A DNA stretch of 60,000 bases, taken from contig NC_088307.1 of the NCBI RefSeq assembly GCF_032854445.1, positions 29,234,484 through 29,294,483 of the forward strand, given 5' to 3'. The translations under genes and the position numbers were made by a program. The notes beneath the pieces were generated by a model. The model was given only the letters and a program-made list of their open reading frames with translations, was not told the DNA's origin and ran no database searches. The DNA is from Liolophura sinensis (lineage: Eukaryota; Mollusca; Polyplacophora; Chitonida; Chitonidae). Below are positions 44,991-58,199 of the stretch, piece after piece. Positions within the stretch are counted from its first letter, which is position 1; the number at the start of each line of letters is the position of its first letter.

Positions 44991-45019
44991 CAAACGAGCC
45001 TCGCCAATCACCAACTGTC

Positions 45020-45862
45020 ACTAAGGTCCCAACAGAGGTAAGAGCGGGACAATGTAGCCGACCGCTATTTCACTAAGGTCCAAACAGAGGTAAGAGCGGG
45101 ACAATGTAGCCGACCGCTAACTGTCACTAAGGCCCCAACAGAGGTAAGCGCCGGAGAATGTAGCCGACCGCTAAATGTCACTAAGGCCCCAACAGAGGTA
45201 AGAGCCGGAGAATGTAGCCGACCGCTAAATGTCACTAAGGCCCCAACAGAGGTAAGAGCCGGAGAATGTAGCCGACGGCTAAATGTCACTAAGGCCCCAA
45301 CAGAGGTAAGCGCCGGAGAATGTAGCCGACCGCTAAATGTCACTAAGGCCCCAACAGAGGTAAGAGTGGGAGAACGTAGCCGACCGCGAAGTGTCACTAA
45401 GGCCTCAACAGAGGTAAGAGCCGGAGAATGTAGCCGACCGCTAACTGTCACTAAGGCCCCAACAGAGGTAAGAGTGGGAGAATGTAGCCGACCGCTAAGT
45501 GTCACTGAGGCCCCAACAGAGGTAAAAGCGGGACAATGTAGCCGACCGATAAATGTCATTAAGGCCCTAACAGAGGTATGAGCCGGAGAATGTAGCCGAC
45601 CGCTAACTGTCACTAAGGCCCCAACAGAGGTAAAAGCGGGACAATGTAGCCGACCGATAAATGTCATTAAGGCCCCAACAGAGATAAGAGCCAGAGAATG
45701 TAGCCGACTGCTAACTGTCACTAAGGCCCCAACAGAGGTGAGAGTGGGAAAATGTAGCCGACCGCTATGTCACTAAGGCCCTAACAGAGGTAAGAGCCGG
45801 AGACTGTAGCCGACGGCTAACTGTCACTAAGGCCCCCAACAGAGGTAAGAGCGGGAGAATGT
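45020..45862. repeat. 54 bp minisatellite carrying splice-donor consensus
   Basis: About 15 copies of a 54 bp unit (GTCACTAAGGCCCCAACAGA, GGTAAGAGCCGGAGAATGTA, GCCGACCGCTAACT). Because 54 is divisible by three, the minus strand stays open for 218 codons with an 18-residue repeat (SVGALVTFSGRLHSPALT). Most units contain CAGAGGTAAGAG, a near-perfect plus-strand 5' splice site. No domain or gene context supports translation. Confidence 0.95.
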
Positions 45863-46299
45863 ACGAATCCCTTATCCTCGTGATCGAGAGGCAAGAAGCT
45901 TGATAAGCCCGCAAAATACCCCAGTCCTCTCTCTCTAACGAATGTAACAAAACAACTTAACTCAACATTCCCTCCTACTCACACTTGACGATATGTCTCT
46001 AGAAAGCAGAAAGTACAGCCAGAAGGTATGTTAGCCCGTCGCTAACCGTGACAGGTTAGCTGTCGTCATCTCGTCATCATACGATGAATCAGAATTCTTT
46101 GGTGATTACTTCTCATTTTTCAGTTGTCCTCAATCATTTTCTTTTAACTCACGCGATACCTTCATGCCATTGCTTTCACAACAAGCTAATTATGTGGAAT
46201 AAATCTCTCGTTATTATATGATTTTTGGTTGATTTTTGCTTTTGTACGAATTGTCTTAAAATGTTCTTGCAGACGTCGATCGTTGGACAAGTTGGGGCT

Positions 46300-47360
46300 A
46301 GCTGATCCCCTGCCTCAACCTGGGTCTACATGATCCCCGGTCACAACCTAGGGGACTACCCCATCCCCTGCTACAACTGGGAGTGTCTACATGATCCCCT
46401 GTCACAACCGGGGGGACTACCTGGTCCCCTGTCACAACCGGGGGGACTACCTGATCCCCTGCCGCAACTGGGGAACTACATGATCCCCGGTCACAACCTA
46501 GGGGACTACCTCATCCCCTGCTACAACTGGGAGTGTCTACTTGATCCCCTGTCACAACCGGGGGAACTACCTGGTCCCCTGTCACAACCGGGGGTCTACT
46601 TGATCCCCTGCCGCAACTGGGGAACTACATGATCCCCGGTCACAACCTAGGGGACTACCTGATCCCCTGCTACAACTGGGAGTGTCTACCTGATCCCCTG
46701 CCACAACCGGGGAACTCTACCTGATCCCCTGCCACAACCGGGGAACTCTACCTGATCTCCTGTCATAGCCGGGCGACTCGAACTGATCCCCTGTCACAAC
46801 CGGGGAACTCTACCTGATCTCCTGTCATAGCCGGGCGACTTGAACTGATCCCCTGTTACAACCGGGAGACTCTACCTGACACACTGCCTCATTAGGGAGA
46901 CTCTACTTGACCCCCCTGCCACAACCGAGAGACTCTACTTGATCCCCTGCCACAACCGGGAGACCCTACTTGACCCCCCTGCCACAACCAAGAGACTCTA
47001 CTTGATCCCCCTGCCACAACCGGGAGACTCTACTTGATCCCTGCCACAACCAAGAGACTCTACTTGATCCCCCTGCCACAACCGAGAGACTCTACTTGAT
47101 TCCCTGCCACAACCGGCAGACTCTACTTGATCCCCTGCCACAACCGGCAGGCTCTACTTGATCCCCCTGCCACAACCGGCAGACTCTACTTGATCCCCCT
47201 GCCACAACCGGGAGACTCTACTTGATCCCCCTGCCACAACCGGGAGACTCTACTTGACCCCCCCCCCTGCCACAACCGGGAGACTCTACTTGATTCCCCT
47301 GCCACAACCGGGAGACTCTACTTGATCCCCTGCCACAACCGACAGGCTCTACCTGATCGG
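46300..47360. repeat. 31 bp minisatellite with 150 bp higher-order unit
   Basis: About 34 copies of a roughly 31 bp unit (GATCCCCTGCCACAACCGGG then AGACTCTACTT). In the left third, blocks of about five units repeat with a 150 bp period: TGATCCCCGGTCACAACCTA at 46331, 46481 and 46630. C-run length varies. ORFs inside are by-products. Confidence 0.95.
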
Positions 47361-49439
<2,079 letters not shown>

Positions 49440-50630
49440 GCGCAGACCACAACTGAAGAGGACTACACTTAGGTAAGACGTACTTCACGATAAAGATACC
49501 AGCTCTTGATCTAACCGTCTAGTATAGACCAGAACTGAAGAGGTCTACGCTTAGGTAAGGCGTACTTCACGACAAAGATACCACCTCTTGATCTAACCGT
49601 CTAGTACAGACCAGAACGGAAGAGGTCTACGCTTAGGTAAGAAGTACTTCACACTAAAGATAGCAGCTCTTGATCTAACCGCAGACCAGAACTGAGGAGG
49701 GGTTCACTTAGCTAAGACGTACTTCACGATAAAGATACCAGTTCTTGATCTAACCGTCTGGTATAGACCAGAACTGAAGAGGGCTACACTTAGGTAAGAC
49801 GTACTTCACGATAAAGATACCAGCTCTTGATCTAACCGTCTAGTATAGACCAGAACTGAAGAGGGCTACGCTTAGGTAAGACGTACTTCACGATAAAGAT
49901 ACCAGCTCTTGATCTAACCGTCTAGTATAGACCAGAACTGAAGAGGGCTACGCTTAGGTAAGACGTACTTCACGATAAAGATACCAGCTCTTAATCTAAC
50001 CGTTTGTATAGACCGGAACTGAAAAGGGCTACACTTAGGTAAGACGTACTTCACGATAAAGATACCAGCTCTTGATCTAACCGTCTAGTATAGACCAGAA
50101 CTGAAGAGGGCTACGCTTAGGTAAGACGTACTTCACGATAAAGATACCAGCTCTTAATCTAACCGTCTAGTATAGACCGGAACTGAAAAGGGCTACACTT
50201 AGGTAAGACGTACTTCACGATAAAGATACCAGCTCTTGATCTAACCGTCTAGTATAGACCAGAACTGAAGAGGGCTACGCTTAGGTAAGACGTACTTCAC
50301 GATAAAGATACCAGCTCTTGATCTATCCGTCTAGTATAGACCAGAACGGAAGAGGTCTACGCTTAGGTAAGACGTACTTCACGATAAAGATACCAGCTCT
50401 TGATCTAACCGCAGACCAGAACTGAAGAGGGCTACACTTAGGTAAGACGTACTTCACGATAAAGATACCAGTTCTTGATCTAACCGTCTGTACAGACCGG
50501 AACTGAAAAGGGCTACACTTAAGTAAGACGTACTTCGCGATAAAGATACCAGCTCTTAATCTAACCGTAGACCAGAACTGAGGAAGGGTTCACTTAGCTA
50601 AGACGCATTTCAGACTAAAAATACCAACGC
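49440..50630. repeat. 82 bp tandem repeat carrying splice-donor consensus
   Basis: About 14 copies of an 82 bp unit (GACCAGAACTGAAGAGGGCT, ACGCTTAGGTAAGACGTACT, TCACGATAAAGATACCAGCT, CTTGATCTAACCGTCTAGTA). Some units lack about 10 bases at the CCGTCTAGTATAGACC junction. Nearly every unit holds CTTAGGTAAGAC, a strong 5' splice-site match. The array ends about 680 bases upstream of the BRICHOS-A start codon. Confidence 0.95.
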
Positions 50631-51210
50631 TTGATGCAACTGTTTAGTGGACTACGCAGATCTAATTTTCGCAAATCATCAAATAAACTTTCAGAAATCG
50701 AAAGGGCAACACTTTTCTCACGAATATGAGTCCTCCTAGCAAACTTAGTAAATCTTTCACAATCTAAGACAAAAAGCTTTAGTCGATATTCAAACATTTT
50801 CTGTTAAACGGGCCAGACAAGATTGTTGGCTAGCTAACTTAGTTAACCTTTTAAGCAGAGGGGTTTTTTTTGGGCTTTTTGTTAAACGGGCAGCCGAATA
50901 GAAACGGACCCCACTTTGGCGGGGCGAACTTACACCACATATCATGCTTGCATGGCAGCAGCCCCAAGTCAGAAAGATTGTGCGGATTCTGGCGCGGTGC
51001 TGTAACTTCGTCTGGAGATTAGCTCTCATGTTTGGAAAGCTGCTAAATTTAACTTTTTACGACGTACTATAAAGATTTCAACCCCTTTATAGTTCTATAG
51101 CTGTTGGAAAAAGGCACGACTAAAAATTGAATCCTGTAAATGGATGAGAAAAATCAAAACAAGGGCTTAGTGGATGCTAAATGAACGAGGAAGGTAATAC
51201 ATTTAACTGC

Positions 51211-51219
51211 TTTATAAAT
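51211..51219 (+). promoter_or_regulatory. Candidate TATA box of BRICHOS-A
   Basis: TTTATAAAT, with TATAAA at 51213-51218, lies about 95 bases upstream of the BRICHOS-A ATG. That spacing would give a 5' leader of roughly 60-65 nt. It is supported only by consensus and distance. Confidence 0.4.
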
Positions 51220-51308
51220 GTTGTTAAATAACAAGTTTGTGTTTTCACAGCACTTGGTGTTCGCAAGGAGTGTTCGCAACGTGTATTCTCATCACGCCCT
51301 GAGTAAAC

Positions 51309-54185
51309 ATGGTGAAGATTTGCCTGCTGTTCGTGGTTACCTCCCTTCTTTGCAGAATTTCCATGGGTCAGACTACGGAAATTCCAACATCCACGGTAAG
51401 CATTTGTGTGAATAGTACTTCACGTAGTGAAGGGAAAAGAAAGTTCACGAACAAAGACAGGGTAATCTCTCCCGCATACCCTCATCGTTTTAGGTGATAT
51501 CCTGGATACGGAAAGTCGGCACTACGAGCATCCATGAGTCCGTGGTGATCGACGAGAAAGAGCGGACTATTCTGATGATATCGTCTGAGGCTTACAAGAA
51601 CAACGAGGACAACTCACTGGCGCTTCACGATTTCCAAACGGTAAGTTATTTGTTCACGATTTCTAACAGTGAGCAATCGTTTTACAATTTCTAAACAGTG
51701 AACGCGTTTTTCACGACCTCTAAACAATGAGCACTGGTTTCACGACCCTGAACAGTAAGCAATGAGTTCACGGTTTCTAAACAGTGAGCATTTGGTTCAC
51801 TTTTTCTAAACAGTGAGCACATTTTTCACGACTTCCAAACGGTTTCAATACGGTGAGCACTGATACATGGTTTTATGGCATTCAATACGAAACTTCTCAT
51901 CATGATTGTCAGAAGGTGAAAAAAAAGTGTCACGAGTTTTGAAAGGCGAGGACATGCCCCCTCAGTTTCAAATGAGGGGTTATATCTAGCCATTTCAAAA
52001 CCACATTGTTCTCAGAAACAAATGCTTTGGGTTAAGTTTGTATCTGGATTACGTACATTTCTTATTAAACACTTCAGATATCAGTTATGACATTTAACTT
52101 AAACTTATTTAATCGTTTGTCTTGAGCAAGATATTTATTTATTTATTTATTATACTCAAGAACTGCTTGTTTGTTTGTTTATATACTAGTGGTGTGAATA
52201 ATTCATAAGACGAGCGAAGTGATACAAATCCAAGACACGCGCATAGCTTGACACTATTGGGTCAATGTTGTGAACAGTTGGAAGAGTAACGTCAAAAGCA
52301 TTAATAGACAGTCATTTCCATGTATACTAGGCATATTGTAACTTAAAAATTTCTTCAGGGCAACGTGGCCTTGCGGGACCTTGATGCCAACATGTGTTTT
52401 GTTGGTAAAATCGAGATACCGGATTTCCAGGCTATGAAGACAATGGTGGAGGAGAGAGAGGTGAGATCTTAATCATGCTAAATGATTAAAGCAAATAATA
52501 CAAACGAGAGATAAAATATACCCCAAAAAGGCCAATATGTACAAATGTCCTAACTAAGAAAGTTTCTGAATTTTCTGGGTACAGGAGGCCTCAAAGAACG
52601 TCAGTGCCTGAAATATACTAGGTATGAAATACTCTGAACCCAGAACGCGGCATTTACATCCATGAATTTTCCGAAACACGCACATGTTCAGAGGGTGACA
52701 TGATGTGGCGCTTAAGACATAGCAAGTGCCACTGATTATTCTATTACATATACCACAGACATTGTATTAATTCAACGTAAAGATTTTATTGGACTAACAG
52801 GATATTATGTTGAATATGACACATCATTACGTTATAATGACCGTCTGTTAAATCTAAGAGATTTTTGATTGTATTTGCATCAGACAAATTCCATGTACAT
52901 ACATGAACGTTTTCTTGTACAATCAGGGAAAGGAGCTTCAACTGCCGGAGGTAAAACAAGGCCATCTGACCACAAAACTGCTGACGTCAGCGGAATTGGG
53001 CCCCAGGCTGAGCGCATTTTGCAAGGGTTTACCGGCACGTTGGTTCGATATTGATCAGAAAACAGGTTGGTACGGTACAGGTCGATATAAATTGTTAAAT
53101 ATACACTTGCATGCGCGTGAATGTGTGGGTGTTGAAGGTTTAATTACATTGTTTTTCCTGGGTTTTGCTATAGCTCGCCAAACGTTGCAATATTCAGGGT
53201 TTGAAATGTATGTATTTGTTGTGGGAATTAGGCAGTGGTGCAGGAGAGATTCCGTCTTCTTCGCCCACTGTCATGTTTAAGTATGTTTTGTTTCCTAAAT
53301 GTAGATGATACGTGTCCTCTGATTGGTTACTGTACCTTTTTTCTAGCTGTTCAGATATAAAAAGCCGAATTTCACCACTGCAGACTTACACGATGTACTT
53401 GTCGAAGGTCAGTGGTTTTCTACTGGCATGTACTCCGGTTTAATTCCTCCATCCATTATTAAACCAGACTGCTGTCACATAAGTAGAATATTCCTGTGTA
53501 TGCTGTTCAACGCCAATCAAAGAATAAATGCCACTGTGCTCAACCATAGTGCGGATTTCCACCGGGCTCTGTCCGGTTTCCTCCCTCCATAACGCTGGCT
53601 GCCGTCGTATAAGTCAAATATTCTTGAGTACGGCATAAAAACCAATCAAACAATGGCGTTCAGCATGAAGGGGAAAGTGCAACGACTGGTTTATCCGTAT
53701 CAGTATAATGGCGCGGGCGGGGCGGCTTACTTGCCTTCGGTAAGTCGTTTCAGTGAAGCAGCACTAGATAAAAGAGCGGTGGAAATCCGTCCTGCAACAA
53801 GGAGGCACATTACATGCACTCTAAGGATTCCTTCGTCGTCATTTTACTGAAAAATTGGTAAGTACGACGTTAAACCCTAATCACTCACTCACTCCAGTCA
53901 AATAAATAAATAAATAAATCAACTATAATGAAGACATTACTACCTGCAGTAAACCACCGCACCTGGTCCTGTCCCTGACACACATACTGATATAGAACCG
54001 ATGCCAACTCAACAGTTGCTGTTGTTGTTGTCCAATTTAGGGTAAACATACACGTTTAAAGTCAACACGAAGAGTGCACGTGTTTAATAAAACTGTATTG
54101 ATTTCCTTTTTCAGAAACGAAGACGAAACGCTCTTTGGCGACGTACAACGTACAGTGTGTGGTAGCAAGACTGCAGTTGTCGTAG
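51309..54185 (+). CDS. BRICHOS-domain secreted protein (BRICHOS-A), five exons
   Basis: Exons: 51309-51395, 51494-51640, 52359-52460, 52927-53065 and 54115-54185, joining in frame to 181 codons. Donors are GTAAG, GTAAG, GTGAG and GTTGG; acceptors are TTTAG, TTCAG, ATCAG and TTCAG. Residues 1-20 (MVKICLLFVVTSLLC...) form a signal peptide. The BRICHOS domain spans about 30-155 and has its hallmark residues: Asp75 (in LHDFQT), Cys91 (in LDANMCFV, 16 residues later as in proSP-C) and Cys144 (in LSAFCKGLPARWF). BRICHOS domains act as folding chaperones for the rest of their precursor and are released from it. The last exon is less certain. With the first acceptor it encodes TKTKRSLATYNVQCVVARLQ and a few more residues, including a K-x-K-R cleavage-like site. 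A second AG eight bases on (exon from 54123) gives a longer Cys-containing end (stop 54241). Exons 1-4 are confident. Confidence 0.88.
51624..51865 (+). repeat. 29 bp repeat copying the exon 2/intron 2 junction of BRICHOS-A
   Basis: Starting with the end of exon 2 and its donor (TTCACGATTTCCAAACGGTA), about seven degenerate units follow in intron 2. They have the form TTCACGATTTCTAAACAGTG then AGCA, spaced about 27-33 bases apart. The last unit (TTCACGACTTCCAAACGG) is closest to the exon version. Many copies retain a GTGAGC or GTAAGC donor-like hexamer. The seed of the array appears to be the coding/donor junction itself. Confidence 0.85.
53427..53653 (+). mobile_element. Two SINE family 1 tails in BRICHOS-A intron 4
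   Basis: A degraded 3' half lies at 53427-53530 (CATAAGTAGAATATTCCTGT, TCAACGCCAATCAAAGAATA). A better one lies at 53549-53653 (CACCGGGCTCTGTCCGGTTT, GCTGGCTGCCGTCGTATAAG, TTGAGTACGGCATAAAAACC). Both are in gene orientation. Confidence 0.85.
53654..53922 (+). mobile_element. SINE family 2, head-less, in BRICHOS-A intron 4
   Basis: GGCGTTCAGCATGAAGGGGA, CAGTATAATGGCGCGGGCGG, CAGTGAAGCAGCACTAGATA and the 3' end ACTGAAAAATTGGTAAGTAC with GACGTTAAACCC match the full-length copy at 42772-43092. The tRNA-like head is missing. The element ends in ACTCACTCACTC, then AAATAAATAAATAAATAA, a family 1-like tail. An open frame at 53653 with a GTAAGT after it looks like an exon but is this SINE. Confidence 0.9.
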
Positions 54186-54384
54186 AAAACAACATTGCAA
54201 TTCTAACGGCCCCATGTCGATGTAAACCAGGCGTGATGTAAAGAAAACAACACAACCAAGGCTTCCTTCGTCTAATCGAGGTCCAAGGCAAACACTTAAT
54301 GTTTTTCGAGTTTTCCTGAGAATAAGATCTCTTTAATCACCATTTGTGTGTGTTGTTTAATGTATCATGTCGCAAATCTGACTA

Positions 54385-54390
54385 AATAAA
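54385..54390 (+). terminator. Polyadenylation signal of BRICHOS-A
   Basis: AATAAA about 145-200 bases after the possible stops in the last exon (54185 or 54241). It supports 54115 onward as the terminal exon. Confidence 0.6.
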
Positions 54391-54829
54391 ATGCGTGTGC
54401 ACCGCAAATGAGATGTTTTCAACGATGTCGTCATTACAATGCTGTCTGTCATAAGTGAACGTTCCCAAAGCAGTACTGTAAATATTTACCGTTTAACGCC
54501 ACTGGGTTTGTTTCCAAACCAATCATCGTCATGATGTTCTGATATATCTAGGCCGTGACAACAGGAGTTAGGTTTAACGAAGGTTTTTTTTTTCACTTAA
54601 TTTAAATTGAGAAATTATCAGATTTACCCGGGGGGAGGGGGTGGGTTAGTCGCGTAATCTCGGTTCTGTCAGCAATGACCTGAGAATATATCACTTCTCT
54701 TTTTCTCAAACCAAGATGATGTGATACAGAGAAGAATGCCTACCAAAATTCCATTCCGCGACTTCCTGCATGTCGATGATTGGTACTCTTCGGAACCATA
54801 ATTGTCGCATTATGATGGTCACTAGAATA
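54391..54829. other. No gene; intergenic after BRICHOS-A
   Basis: Short homopolymer tracts only (T run near 54585, G-rich GGGGGGAGGGGG near 54631). Confidence 0.5.
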
Positions 54830-55136
54830 AGGTCAAAGTGACCATTACATTTGGTCGAAGTAACCAAAACTAATGAGGTTGTATTTTCTGTGGTCGCATT
54901 TCTATGGTCACATTTTCTTTGGTCACCAAAATAGTGTCATATTATGAACAAAATTGTACTGGTTGTTTGGACCAGTCTATTAATGGCTAGTTTGACGCTA
55001 TTCTGGCGATCAAAAAAATCTGACCCTGAAATATCTGGTCATTTCGATCCTTTCATGTTTGCTCGCCCTCTTATTTGGTCGGTCGTATCTGTACCAAAAT
55101 GTGTTTGGTCGAATTGACCAGATCCTTCTAACAGTG
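54830..55136. mobile_element. MITE-like element with imperfect terminal inverted repeats
   Basis: The left end CACTAGAATAAGGTCAAAGT then GACCATTACATTTGG, and the reverse complement of the right end (CACTGTTAGAAGGATCTGGT then CAATTCGACCAAACACATTT), align imperfectly over about 35 bases. The 307 bp interior is full of TGGTC/GACCA motifs and encodes nothing. A non-autonomous DNA transposon is inferred. No target-site duplication is obvious. Confidence 0.4.
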
Positions 55137-55446
55137 TATATCTCTGTTGTTTTTGTGCGTAAGTAGGGGTGAGGGCATCGCTGAGGGAGGAACTTCCTGA
55201 GCATAAGTGTAGTTACTGGAGATCAGTGTTGTAGTTGTCGGTTAATAACATCCTTTCTCGGTTAAATGGTCGTATACAAGTGGTTGAACGCACATGCGCC
55301 TTGGCGCTGCTGTGGCACATGAGAACGGGGATCTAATCCCTGATCGAATTATATCTATTAAGGTCTAAAACATAATCGCCATCATATCTGTGGTATGTGT
55401 GTACAGCATGTAGAAAAACTCGTCATTTTCTTGTCAAATATCAAAA

Positions 55447-55563
55447 ACACTCCGATCTCCACTATGAACGTCACCACACCGACCTCCACTACAAACCTCT
55501 TCACTCCGATCTCCACTACGAACATCACCACACCGATCTCCGCTACGAACCTCGCCACCTTTA
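55447..55563. repeat. 27 bp repeat, four copies
   Basis: Units of CACCGATCTCCACTACGAAC plus CTCGCCA occur about four times. The frame stays open on both strands because 27 is divisible by three. Confidence 0.88.
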
Positions 55564-57569
55564 TTAACTTGAATAAGTCTTTGGTCCTATGTTTCACACC
55601 TGACAATAAATTAAACAATCTATAAATCATTTGATTAAACACTTTCCGATTCTCATCATTTTAACATGAGTGCGTCATCGTTCTCTTTTTCCAAGTGTAT
55701 TGACCTCATACAAATGAACAGCTTCAGTGGTATATATTGCCTGTTCTCGGCCCTCTGTCTCTTCGTGGTCTACGAGTAGTATACGACGCTTAAATGATTA
55801 ACAACTTACACAATGAATGACACACTGATGCTGACGTTGTCACAAAGGGAATTACTTGTAACATTGTTTGTTGTTGACATATTCTCTTATTCTTTACTGA
55901 TGGCCTTATGTATTGCGTGACCAGAATGTATGTTCCACAAAGTCCTGTACATGTTACGTAGCCTCTGGCCTGATTTAGGCAAGCAATGTTTTGTCGCACT
56001 GTGCACGATTTATAAACCATAGAATTCGTATCAAACCTTTGAATCGTTTCTTTCGATTATGGGTTTTTTGTGTTGCTCTGCTCGCACCATTGTTAGGCAA
56101 ACACCCGAAGGTTAAATGACTTCGTGGATACACTCTCGTTGTTCAATCCGCCTACACACAGATACAATGCCTGTGGGTATTCTGCAGTTAAGTTCTCCCT
56201 AAGGTGAACATTGCCTCGGCGAGCTACTGACATTGCTTTGGATGCGAAATGTATTCTGTGTACAGAATAAATCTAAGCTGAAAGCCCAATATTTGTATAC
56301 CGCTTGTAGACCATGAAGAGATGTTCCACGTCGGTAATCACAAGATCCATAGCCAAACCTGTCCACGATCATATCTGAAGTGTACTACTGTACTCAGAGA
56401 AAGGATATGGATCTATGCGTACATGACTAGAACATAAAGACGTTTCGTCCCGCAAAATCTCGTGCTATCTCGCGTTGGGTGGCACCCAGTGCACAATAGA
56501 AACATACACATTAATAACATCATTATTAGTCCTCTGGCTCTCTTCTGCTTCACTTGCGCTGAGACGTCTTCCTGTTCTATATTCCGTACAAACGTCTTCC
56601 TGTTCTATATGTTTTAAACATTTTCCTGTACAAACAAAAATGAAAACATAGGATACTTCCACGCAATGTTTTGTGCACAAGTCAATCAGAAGACAGAATG
56701 AATGAATAGGAACTCGTAAAATTCCTCACCGCCCGTATGAAAACGGTCCAAAGCTGTGAACTCATTAATTCTTCTCTTCATTACGTCACAGTTGTCGGTG
56801 TATGAAGTACATACGCACTGGAACGTCACAGAAGAAAATCTGCCTTTTAATGTCATTTCGATCGAATATCTCGTCCTAGAGTCTCTCAGTATCATGGCAT
56901 ATCTCTTCTTTTGTAGCCTTATCATGGCAAACTAAGAGAAATATAAGCGACAAATCAGACATTCATATACCATTTGTAGTCCGTAAAGGGCGTTTCAAGT
57001 CGATAATCGCAAGATCCATTTCCAAAACAACGTTTAACACTAACTCCCAAAGACAAAGGTATGTAAGAAATTATGCAAATAAGAAATAAAGCCGGTAACA
57101 CACAAGTTAGAAGCGGTCATCAGTTTTCAGTGATGCCGGGCAGACAATGAATATTCCAGGCATGAATTCCATATCAAATTCGTAGTCCGCATACTTACGT
57201 CAGCTGTTTGTCGTCTTTGCATTCAGAGCAGATTCGCTACAACAAGACTAAAGTCCATAATTAATGCTTCAGAGTCGTTCATGTAATTCCCTGCTATTTT
57301 TGACATATTTTCTTCCTTTTGTTTTCTTTTTCTGCTTACTGCCCGGTATCAAATGTTGTAGGGGAAGTTTCAAAGTTTCATCCTAGTTACTAATATTTGG
57401 AAACGGCTGTAGATAGACACCAACTAACAGTAGTGATTTCAGACTTCAGTAGCCTTTCACTGAACGGTTTTGATACCCATCTGCTGCTTATTAAATTTGT
57501 GACATATTTCATCGGCCAAACCGTATCAAGAATTTGAGAGGAGTTGTTTGATGTAACTCGGACCTTTAG
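55564..57569. other. No gene; two dispersed-repeat copies
   Basis: Near 56290-56355 (TATACCGCTTGTAGACCATG, GTCGGTAATCACAAGATCCA) and near 56963-57075 (TATACCATTTGTAGTCCGTA, GTCGATAATCGCAAGATCCA, AACAACGTTTAACACTAACT) are copies of the dispersed repeat also at 15400 and 44865. A short duplication (ACGTCTTCCTGTTCTATAT) occurs at about 56562 and 56590. No exon is supported. Confidence 0.5.
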
Positions 57570-57995
57570 TTAAATAAAAGCGATCGGACATTTAGATAGA
57601 TATAAGTGGTCGGGCCATCAAGTAGATATAAGTGGTCGGGCCTGTAGCTAGATATGAGCGATCGGACATTTAGGTGCATTAAGTGGTCGGGCCATCAAAT
57701 AGATATAAGTGGTCGAGCCTGTAGGTAGATATAAGTGGTCGGGTCTTTAGGCAGATTTAAGCAGTTGGGCGTGTAGTTAGATATAAGCTGTCGGGTCTTT
57801 AGGTCGGTATAAGGAGTTCCGGGCTTTAGGCATCATAGATATCGTAAGAGTTCGAGAATTTAGGTAGATATAAACATAGATATAATCGTTTGGACCTCCG
57901 GTTAGATATAAGCGATCGGGCCTTTGGGTAGATAGAAGTGGTCGTGTCTTTAGGTATATTTAAGTGGTTGGGCCTTTAGGTAGATATATGTGTTC
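57570..57995. repeat. Degenerate about 27 bp repeat
   Basis: About 15 diverged units of the form TAGATATAAGTGGTCGGGCC then TTTAGG. High divergence indicates an old array. Confidence 0.88.
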
Positions 57996-58143
57996 GAGTC
58001 TTAATTGAGAATGTTCCAATTGCGGTAGACATTATATTAATCATCTCGGGGATAATGTTAAATACGGTACACAGGCATTTTGTTTTCTCAGGTTTGTGGC
58101 GTAAGAAATAAAAAAGAAAACAGACAAATTGTATTGAAAGAGG

Positions 58144-58199
58144 TTTATTCTTCAAAACTTTCCTGATTCTCCATGTGACGTAGGTTACTAAGCTTTATT
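58144..58199 (-). terminator. Polyadenylation signals of BRICHOS-B
   Basis: On the minus strand AATAAA occurs twice: overlapping the stop codon (58199-58194, GGTAAATAAAGC) and about 45 bases further on (58149-58144). The spacing fits the 3' end of the minus-strand transcript. Confidence 0.5.

Noticed and set aside
45065-45721. 218-codon minus-strand ORF with 18-residue repeat
   Set aside because: Explained by a 54 bp unit divisible by three; no domain, signal peptide or unique flanking coding sequence.
53653-53850. Apparent BRICHOS-A exon with ATG and GTAAGT donor
   Set aside because: Its sequence matches the body of SINE family 2 (compare 42772-43092 on the minus strand), so it is transposon sequence within intron 4.
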